12,154 nt of DNA, from positions 1 through 12,154 of the forward strand of contig CAZYPB010000039.1 in assembly GCA_964649265.1 (NCBI GenBank). The letters run 5' to 3'. A model generated the notes under the pieces. The model saw only the letters and a program-made list of their open reading frames with translations. It was not told where the DNA came from and ran no database searches. Every line of letters begins with the position of its first letter. Within the stretch, counting starts at the first letter, position 1. Positions 8,306-12,154 of this stretch are shown one piece after another. Position numbers and translations under genes: made by a program. Source of the DNA: CAZYPB01 sp964649265 (lineage in GTDB: Archaea; Micrarchaeota; Micrarchaeia; Burarchaeales; JAKAKT01).

Positions 8306-8860
8306 TCATTCACTTCTGGACCATTTTCCGAATGTAACGGATAGCGCTTTTAGATTGTAGATTATATTGTATATGTACCAGACAATTATTATGAGTAGCA
8401 AGAGATAGGAGACTTTTAGGTCAGTGAATATTGATCCGAATTCCGCTGCCACAAGCAGAGCAATTAGGGAGGCTATTTCAAAAGAAACAAGGTGATCTGC
8501 GACAAGCTTTGCATCCAGATCTTTTATTTTACTAACACTGGTTATGATCAACAATCTGTTCAGAAGGTATAAAGTTATTCCCAGTGTAAGGAGCGGTGGG
8601 ATTAACCTAACTGCAATTATTATCAAAGATATTGAGAACCCCATAATAACTGCATAGGTAACTATGCTTTTGCCGAATCTAATGCAAATATAGTAAGTGA
8701 ACATAAGAAGTGTTGCCAGTATTGATAGTGGGAAAACTACGAAAGAAATAAGCACATCTCCGGGGAGTCTGCTTCCACTAAGGTAATTGTTTATTACATA
8801 AAGAAGTATCCCTAATGTGAAGAGAAGTTCGAGGATTGTGAGCGCTGTTCTAAGTTTCAN
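8306..8860 (-). CDS. Small multi-pass membrane protein, start codon split by gap
   Basis: An unrecognised, very hydrophobic protein with about five or six membrane helices and a charged Lys/Asp loop near the middle (IKDLDAK). A GTG at 8755 could serve as start, but the same frame stays open upstream for 34 more codons up to the 10-N gap. The first readable bases there, in coding sense, are TG AAA CTT AGA. If the hidden base at 8860 makes ATG, the protein begins MKLRTALTILELLFTLGILL and has 184 residues, with an extra N-terminal helix. A TATA-like box about 35 bases upstream of that ATG supports the longer form. The gene precedes the aquaporin gene on the same strand, but the aquaporin has its own promoter. 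Function unknown; no signature motif seen. Confidence 0.75.
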   Translation of the reverse strand, partial: XKLRTALTILELLFTLGILLYVINNYLSGSRLPGDVLISFVVFPLSILATLLMFTYYICIRFGKSIVTYAVIMGFSISLIIIAVRLIPPLLTLGITLYLLNRLLIITSVSKIKDLDAKLVADHLVSFEIASLIALLVAAEFGSIFTDLKVSYLLLLIIIVWYIYNIIYNLKALSVTFGKWSRSE

Positions 8861-8869
8861 NNNNNNNNN
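8860..8869. other. 10-N assembly gap over a gene start
   Basis: Ten N remove the start codon's first base and probably the Shine-Dalgarno of the membrane protein gene. Distance from the TATA-like box suggests the true gap is near the stated size. Confidence 0.7.
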
Positions 8870-8893
8870 ATCTAGAGATTCATTATTTTTGAG

Positions 8894-8901
8894 TATTAAA
8901 A
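8894..8901 (-). promoter_or_regulatory. TATA-like box of the small membrane protein gene
   Basis: TTTTAATA on the - strand is centred about 37 bases upstream of the inferred ATG at 8860. That predicts a start near 8872 and a leader of about 12 bases, mostly inside the N gap, matching leaders elsewhere in the window. Confidence 0.4.
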
Positions 8902-8910
8902 GGTTTGGTA

Positions 8911-9267
8911 TTACTCATCTTTCTCAGAGGAATCGGGTTTTTCCGATTCCGGGTTCTCTTTATCGTCTTTTAGCTGCCTGGGTTTGTGAGTTTGTTTTCT
9001 CACTGGAGTTATCTTTGAAAGGTGGGTTCTCCTCATATCCACTGCCTTCGCATGTTCTCTTTTCACTTCGGATTTGAATTTATTTTCATGTTTCTTTACT
9101 TTTTTTTCTTGGTGCCGTTCAGAATGAGAATGTGTCTGAGCAACAGCCCTCAAACCCAATGAGCGCGTATCCCCGCTTGCAACAAGGCCCTGATCAAGGA
9201 ATTTTGCCTGCAGTAGATCAAATCCTTTTTCTTCCTTCTTTTTCTTCTGTTTGTGTATGGGTTGCAC
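8911..9267 (-). CDS. Highly charged 118-residue protein, probably disordered
   Basis: This protein is not recognised. It begins with a Lys-rich head (residues 6-14). A short stretch (16-46, with FDLLQAKFLDQGLVASG) has enough hydrophobic residues to fold, and the rest is almost entirely Lys, Arg, Glu, His, Ser and Pro, ending in an acidic KPDSSEKDE tail. It is likely cytosolic and disordered, possibly binding nucleic acid or a ribosomal partner (inference). The start is GTG at 9267 without a Shine-Dalgarno. A TATA box centred about 25 bases upstream makes the GTG the likely first base of a leaderless mRNA, the best evidence that this is a real gene. It is divergent from the bPH2 gene and shares its TATA core. 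The composition could also come from a chance open frame in A-rich DNA. Confidence 0.55.
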   Translation of the reverse strand: MQPIHKQKKKKEEKGFDLLQAKFLDQGLVASGDTRSLGLRAVAQTHSHSERHQEKKVKKHENKFKSEVKREHAKAVDMRRTHLSKITPVRKQTHKPRQLKDDKENPESEKPDSSEKDE

Positions 9268-9287
9268 AGATAAGGTTTATTCTTTGC

Positions 9288-9296
9288 ATATATAAA
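9288..9296. promoter_or_regulatory. Shared bidirectional TATA core
   Basis: ATATATAAA contains the palindrome TATATA (9289-9294). Leftward, its centre is about 25 bases from the GTG at 9267 (leaderless). Rightward, it predicts a start near 9316, about 10 bases before the ATG at 9327. One site could drive both divergent genes. Confidence 0.5.
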
Positions 9297-9326
9297 GATT
9301 AGTCTGGAATATAAGGGATTGATAAG

Positions 9327-9812
9327 ATGCTTTACCAAGAAAAACCACATAGGAGATACATAAGAAAGCTCAGGTTTGTGTACTGGGGTTTTCTTGCAAT
9401 ATGCATGTTTATTTTTGTGTCAATAGTTGTCAGTACACTTGGAATTGGTTTTTCAGCTCTCAGAGCAGATGTGTTTATTCTTGTTGTTTTATTGAGCATT
9501 CTCTTCGGTGAGATATACTCTAGGTTGCTTATGGAGAGCTATAAATACGAGATAACTGACGATTACGTTTCTTTTCAAGGAGGGGTTTTGGTTAAAAGCA
9601 GAAGAAAAATACCTTTTCAAAAAATTGTTGACATAACTGTAACACAGGATATTTTTGAACAAGCATTGGGGCTCTCGTCCCTTCATATTCACACATCCGG
9701 TTCTTCAGGTTCCCCGGAGATCACTTTTTACGGGCTTAAAAACTCAGTTGAACCTGAGGGAATAATTAAGGAAAAAATTATGAAGAAAAAGAGAGTTACT
9801 AGTCCTCGGTGA
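9327..9812 (+). CDS. Membrane protein with bacterial PH-like domain (bPH2/DUF304)
   Basis: A 161-residue protein with a basic N-terminus, two membrane helices (about residues 17-37 and 48-66) and a soluble domain (about 72-150) of the bPH2 type found in YdbS/YdbT-like proteins. The family pattern is visible: YEITDDYVSFQGGVLVKSRRKIPFQKIVDI, given here as YEITDDYVSF (74-83), a Gly turn (85-86), then IPFQKIVDI (95-103), followed by the ALGLSSLHIHTSG segment (113-125). One bPH2 copy and two helices is the short form of the family. Cellular function is poorly known; a membrane-associated scaffold or stress role is inference. The ATG is preceded by GGGATTGAT, a weak Shine-Dalgarno. The 3' end overlaps the convergent ferredoxin gene by 14 bases. 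Confidence 0.82.
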   Translation: MLYQEKPHRRYIRKLRFVYWGFLAICMFIFVSIVVSTLGIGFSALRADVFILVVLLSILFGEIYSRLLMESYKYEITDDYVSFQGGVLVKSRRKIPFQKIVDITVTQDIFEQALGLSSLHIHTSGSSGSPEITFYGLKNSVEPEGIIKEKIMKKKRVTSPR

Positions 9813-9984
9813 TTTCAAAAGCACCCTTTGGGCAGTTCTGAACGCAGTACATGCATATAATGCATTTACTATTATCTACTTGCGGCAACCCAACTCCTAC
9901 TTGTGATATTGCGTTCTTTGGGCAACCGGGAATCATCGGGCATCTGTGATCCTGAGGACATCTGTTTGGGTTTACTTTTATCAT
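9799..9984 (-). CDS. Small ferredoxin with two cluster motifs, one an Asp variant
   Basis: A 61-residue ferredoxin-like electron carrier. The second motif is canonical (C41-x2-C44-x2-C47-x3-C51-P) and, with Cys21 from the first motif, should hold one [4Fe-4S] cluster. The first motif is RCPQDHRCPMIPGCPKNAI: Cys9, Asp12, Cys15 and Cys21, the last followed by Pro. Asp12 stands where the second Cys normally is (C-x2-D-x2-C), as in Pyrococcus furiosus ferredoxin, whose Asp-ligated cluster can interconvert between 3Fe and 4Fe. His13 is an alternative ligand. The C15-to-C21 spacing is two residues longer than usual. The start is ATG at 9984 with no Shine-Dalgarno and a TATA box placed for a near-leaderless message. 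It is divergent from the secreted Cys-rich protein and convergent with the bPH2 gene. Redox partner unknown. Confidence 0.9.
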   Translation of the reverse strand: MIKVNPNRCPQDHRCPMIPGCPKNAISQVGVGLPQVDNSKCIICMYCVQNCPKGAFEITED

Positions 9985-10006
9985 GCTGAGTATTAGAAAG
10001 AAAGCT

Positions 10007-10016
10007 TTTTATAAAT
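10007..10016. promoter_or_regulatory. Shared TATA region between ferredoxin and secreted protein genes
   Basis: TTTTATAAAT reads as a TATA box on both strands. Leftward it predicts a start near 9986, two bases before the ferredoxin ATG. Rightward it predicts a start near 10036, where GGTGTGAG begins. Confidence 0.5.
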
Positions 10017-10063
10017 GCAAACGCAGTTATTGTTTGGTGTGAGTACTGAAGAGAACTTTACTT

Positions 10064-11134
10064 ATGTTTCTGACACTGCTTTTGCCTTTTGCCTATTCTG
10101 CAGACTGCCCGCCAGGTTATGAATGGCAGCCGAATAGCGGTGTTGGATGCGTACAGAGCAATTGCTACAGTGTTGCGAATGCACACCTCTCTTATACTGG
10201 AAGATGTGTGTGCGGTTCCTCGGGAAGTTTTGCTGAGAATCCAGATGACCCAAACAAGGAATGCTACAGTGATAAGCCTTCATGTCAAGGCTGCGTTGTT
10301 GCATGCGTTCACCTTGATGAGGATTGTCCGGGGGAAGTTGACACTGGAACATACGACTCAGCGGATTCTTCCTATGGCTGGGATTCCGACTATCAATCAA
10401 ACGATGACTCAGAGGAAATAGATTATGCTGATTCGGGTTGGGGGGACAACTGGGGCAAGGTATGGGACGAATGGGGTTCAGACGGGCCAGATGTTCTCCC
10501 AGAAAGAGAACGGGAAGACAAGGTAATTAATACGGAGATAGACCCCGAATATTACTCGGGAGAAACAGGTTATGAGAGTGCCCTGGGGATGGGCGAAGAG
10601 TTTAAGTTTGATTCAGATGGTGCTGTCGCCACTGCGGAAATGAACCCTTTTGAATTCCCAGGGGGAAACTCATTGCAGGAACTGCAGGATGGTGTGATAA
10701 AGGGTTGGAAGGCAATTAGGGACTGGTACCAGGGAGATCTGCCTTTCATCGGTGAGGACGGGATGTGGAACTGGAAATCAGTCCATGTGGATCCGGCCAC
10801 AGGTGAGAGAGTTGAGATTAAGTGGGTTGGAGCGGATTTCCAATTGGGGTGGAATGATGGTTTCAAAACTCAGGTATACCTAGCGGATGTATCTCTCCCA
10901 GGGATGGAAGGTGTTGATGGTTATACTGTAGGTTTTGGTATAAGCGCAGACTGGAAAAGCGAGCATGTAAAAGTTAGTGTTGGAGTTCCCGGAACCCCCA
11001 TCTCCGTTAACTTCGTACCGAGGAATATTTTCGATTGGCTTGGGGATGGAGTAGACAAACTTAGGAGCTTCACCAAGGAGATAGACATCATAAAACAAGC
11101 CCAAGATTATCAGAGGAGGACATCGAATAACTGA
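10064..11134 (+). CDS. Secreted protein with Cys-rich N-terminus and acidic Trp-rich linker
   Basis: This 356-residue protein is not recognised. From ATG 10064 it starts with a hydrophobic signal (FLTLLLPFAYSA), likely cut near Ala13-Asp14. Ten cysteines follow (15, 29, 34, 48, 50, 67, 74, 77, 81, 88), partly EGF-like (CPPGYEW, GRCVCG). Residues 90-144 are acidic and rich in Ser, Tyr, Trp and Gly, almost without Lys, and are probably a disordered or Ca-binding linker. The rest (about 195-330) looks beta-rich with repeated W/G strands, ending in a basic helix without a membrane anchor. The signal lacks the usual positive start. The frame is open upstream to 10043, and a CTG at 10046 would add LKRTLL before Met, giving a textbook signal; it lies just after a GGTGTGAG Shine-Dalgarno-like run. 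Extracellular location is well supported, function unknown. Confidence 0.8.
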   Translation: MFLTLLLPFAYSADCPPGYEWQPNSGVGCVQSNCYSVANAHLSYTGRCVCGSSGSFAENPDDPNKECYSDKPSCQGCVVACVHLDEDCPGEVDTGTYDSADSSYGWDSDYQSNDDSEEIDYADSGWGDNWGKVWDEWGSDGPDVLPEREREDKVINTEIDPEYYSGETGYESALGMGEEFKFDSDGAVATAEMNPFEFPGGNSLQELQDGVIKGWKAIRDWYQGDLPFIGEDGMWNWKSVHVDPATGERVEIKWVGADFQLGWNDGFKTQVYLADVSLPGMEGVDGYTVGFGISADWKSEHVKVSVGVPGTPISVNFVPRNIFDWLGDGVDKLRSFTKEIDIIKQAQDYQRRTSNN

Positions 11135-11327
11135 CTGCTTTTATAAAGCTTAATAATCTGTCCAATTTTCATAATAACTCATGCAATCTCAGGAGTTCCT
11201 TCATAGAGAACTCTTTTGAGAAGGAGAAGAGAATAAAACTGAACATCTTTAACTTACTTGAGAAATGCAAGTAAGATGAATTAATCAGAACTCAAGATCG
11301 TCTTCACAGCCCATGTCGAATGGGCTC

Positions 11328-11337
11328 NNNNNNNNNN
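11328..11337. other. 10-N assembly gap beside a hairpin
   Basis: Ten N directly after the third hairpin. GGGCT before the gap and AGCCC after it are complementary, so a palindromic or repeated element may have broken the assembly. The true length is uncertain. Confidence 0.7.
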
Positions 11338-11365
11338 AAGCCCTTCAGACCCTCGGTGCTACTTG

Positions 11366-11403
11366 AATATAAATAGCTTCCCCTATTTAAATCCAGCGGT
11401 GAT
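11366..11403 (+). promoter_or_regulatory. TATA box and Shine-Dalgarno of the AbrB-type gene
   Basis: AATATAAATA (11366-11375) predicts a start near 11396. GGTGAT (11398-11403) lies 4 bases before ATG 11408. This sets the start at 11408 rather than an in-frame ATG at 11363, which would lie upstream of the promoter core. Confidence 0.65.
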
Positions 11404-11407
11404 TACA

Positions 11408-11554
11408 ATGGTCAAGATTTATGAGAACAAATCGAACAACCAGGTTTTTATCACAATCCCACGGGCAATTTTCAAAGCTAAAGGCTTCAGAGCTGGCCAG
11501 GAGATGGAGTGGATTATAGATAATATGGGACAGTTGATACTGAAACCAATTTAA
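11408..11554 (+). CDS. Small SpoVT/AbrB-type DNA-binding protein
   Basis: A 48-residue protein that consists of a single swapped-hairpin AbrB-type domain. The pattern VFITIPRAIFKAKGFRAGQE, then strand MEWIIDNMGQLILKPI, matches the family layout: strand, IP-x-A helix, a 'G(F/L)-x-x-G' turn, strand, Gly turn, strand. Such proteins dimerise to form a DNA-binding beta barrel and act as transcription regulators or as antitoxins. The length is minimal but usual for archaeal members. The start is firm because of GGTGAT 4 bases upstream. The next gene on the same strand begins almost 500 bases later and the nearest gene is convergent with stops 1 base apart, so there is no toxin in the usual position. 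A stand-alone regulator is more likely (inference). Confidence 0.82.
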   Translation: MVKIYENKSNNQVFITIPRAIFKAKGFRAGQEMEWIIDNMGQLILKPI

Positions 11555-11555
11555 A

Positions 11556-11975
11556 TTATTTAGTATTCAGTTTGAGTATCTTTGGTTTTTTCCCATGAGA
11601 CTTTTTCAGTATCACATGCCAAGATTTCACATAACTAGGACGGTGCTTCATCCCCCTCCAGGAACCCGTTGAAACGTCTGTTTTGGTGATTCTGACAAAA
11701 GCACTTTTAGCTACGGGGGTAAGCTGTATGAGCTTAAAAATATCTGATTCCTCACCACGTCTTGGTCTTTGAAGAATGCGCTTTCTGACTTTTCCCTTCA
11801 CTTTATAGTTTACATCATAATCGAAATCACCAGAATCAGAAACATAACTGCCAACATAAAACCTCAAGATATTGCAGATTACAGGGCGTCTCTTTTTCTT
11901 TCGTCTCTTTCCTTTCTTACGTCTTCTTTTATGCCGTAACCCAAACAAGCCTTTAAGAAATGATAAAAGACCCAT
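11556..11975 (-). CDS. Polybasic 139-residue protein of unknown function
   Basis: This protein is not recognised. It starts with a short amphipathic helix-like stretch (MGLLSFLKGLFG), followed by a nearly continuous Arg/Lys run (residues 14-30). Then comes a small domain (about 32-135) with aromatic and hydrophobic strands (ICNILRFYVGSYV, AFVRITKTDV, SWHVILKK). The overall charge is strongly positive, pointing to binding of nucleic acid or acidic membrane (inference). The ATG at 11975 has no Shine-Dalgarno. A TATA-like TTTTAA centred about 26 bases upstream makes the ATG the likely first base of a leaderless message. It is divergent from the lipoprotein gene and convergent with the AbrB-type gene. 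Probably real. Confidence 0.65.
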   Translation of the reverse strand: MGLLSFLKGLFGLRHKRRRKKGKRRKKKRRPVICNILRFYVGSYVSDSGDFDYDVNYKVKGKVRKRILQRPRRGEESDIFKLIQLTPVAKSAFVRITKTDVSTGSWRGMKHRPSYVKSWHVILKKSHGKKPKILKLNTK

Positions 11976-11996
11976 ATATTTTTTATGGGAACAAAG

Positions 11997-12012
11997 CCTT
12001 AAAACCTTAAAC
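11997..12012. promoter_or_regulatory. Tandem CCTTAAA repeats between divergent genes
   Basis: CCTTAAAA followed directly by CCTTAAAC. The left copy is spaced about 26 bases from the - strand ATG at 11975. The right copy predicts a + strand start near 12034, where GAGGTG (12034-12039) precedes ATG 12045. The two boxes probably act as back-to-back promoters. Confidence 0.45.
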
Positions 12013-12044
12013 GACGTTAATTTAGTGTGGTTTGAGGTGTTTTG

Positions 12045-12154
12045 ATGGAATATAGGGCGTTATTCATTCTTCTCGTTTTAGGTATTCTTTTTTCCGGATG
12101 TTCAAATCCATCTGTTCAAAAACTGACTAACTGTACGGCAACATCTGATTGTCC
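12045..12154 (+). CDS. Lipoprotein, 5' part only (cut by window edge)
   Basis: ATG at 12045 is preceded by GAGGTG (12034-12039) with 5 bases between, a good Shine-Dalgarno. The 36 readable codons encode a short charged head (MEYR), a hydrophobic core (ALFILLVLGILF) and a lipobox-like SGC, with Cys19, followed by SNP and more Cys. This is a typical lipoprotein signal: the protein would be exported, cleaved before Cys19 and lipid-anchored on the outer face of the membrane. The mature part lies beyond the window, so the function cannot be read. It is divergent from the polybasic protein. Confidence 0.75.
   Translation, partial: MEYRALFILLVLGILFSGCSNPSVQKLTNCTATSDC

Larger units (their letters stand above)
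11135..11407. other. Intergenic stretch with three hairpins, a gap and promoter elements
   Basis: No gene is certain here. A TATA-like TTTATAAA (11143-11150) points rightward to a start near 11172. Downstream are three inverted repeats: GAGTTC/GAACTC (11193-11213), CTTACTTG/CAAGTAAG with a 7-base loop (11253-11275), and AGCCCAT/ATGGGCT with a 5-base loop (11308-11326), the last 2 bases from a 10-N gap. A 12-codon frame starts at ATG 11181. On the - strand the bases left of the gap read SPFDMGCEDDLEF then stop (TGA at 11286-11288), a plausible protein tail. The region could be a small RNA, the end of a hidden gene, or plain spacer. Confidence 0.4.

Noticed and set aside
8817..9077. Open frame on the + strand across the 8860 gap
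   Set aside because: It runs through N and opposes two better supported - strand genes, with no start signal or recognisable protein features.
11230..11300. Box C/D small RNA
   Set aside because: CTGA and GATGA-like pieces occur, but no proper RTGATGA box C with matching D boxes at the right spacing.
11308..11326. GTCGAAT in a hairpin as a tRNA T-loop
   Set aside because: The five bases on each side of that loop do not pair as a T-stem (CCCAT against GGGCT). The real stem gives a 5-base loop, and no acceptor or anticodon arm is seen.
11363..11407. ATG at 11363 as start of the AbrB-type gene
   Set aside because: It lies upstream of the TATA-like box, while ATG 11408 has GGTGAT at ideal spacing and matches the usual domain start.
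11408..11975. AbrB-type protein and polybasic protein as a toxin-antitoxin pair
   Set aside because: The genes are convergent, not in one operon, and the basic protein has no toxin signature.

Overview
The window looks archaeal. Several genes have TATA-like boxes about 25 bases upstream of the start, some with almost no leader. Others have a short leader carrying GGTGAT, the classic archaeal Shine-Dalgarno. TTG and GTG starts occur, and both TAG and TGA are used as stops. The protein set (SpoIIM-family membrane protein, CorA, a MIP channel, a ferredoxin, a 48-residue AbrB-type protein and large Cys-rich surface proteins) fits an uncultured archaeon, perhaps DPANN or deep euryarchaeal, but the lineage cannot be fixed from this sequence. 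Three N runs (1970-2069, 8860-8869, 11328-11337) mark a scaffolded draft assembly. No tRNA, rRNA, CRISPR array or insertion sequence was seen.

Region 1 (1-4771, + strand) is one giant surface protein gene that enters from the left edge. It carries at least seven Ig-like repeats of about 100-128 residues, Ig/FnIII-like domains, a Cys/Glu-rich insertion, a Ser/Gly linker, a knottin-like cysteine module, a last beta domain and a C-terminal membrane anchor. A 100-N gap splits it into two frames. The flanks match an earlier repeat base for base and predict that 54 bases are missing, which restores the frame.

Region 2 (4772-8860) holds a + strand SpoIIM-like gene that meets a - strand block end to end, the two stop codons sharing one CTAG. 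The block runs, in transcription order, from a small membrane protein whose true start lies in the 10-N gap, to an aquaporin, a Lys-rich unknown protein and CorA. The last three are tightly packed: the aquaporin stop lies inside the Shine-Dalgarno of the unknown gene, which in turn overlaps corA. The block suggests water/solute and divalent cation transport, but a joint role is inference.

Region 3 (8870-12154) is a run of small genes, mostly in divergent pairs around a shared A/T-rich promoter core: a charged 118-residue protein with a bPH2 membrane protein, a ferredoxin with a Cys-rich secreted protein, and a polybasic 139-residue protein with a lipoprotein cut by the right edge. Between the secreted protein and the AbrB-type gene lie about 270 bases with three hairpins, a gap and possibly the tail of a hidden gene. 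Nothing here amounts to a recognisable new defence or metabolic system. The most unusual parts are the giant protein's architecture, the aquaporin filter, the Asp-variant ferredoxin and the repeated bidirectional promoters.
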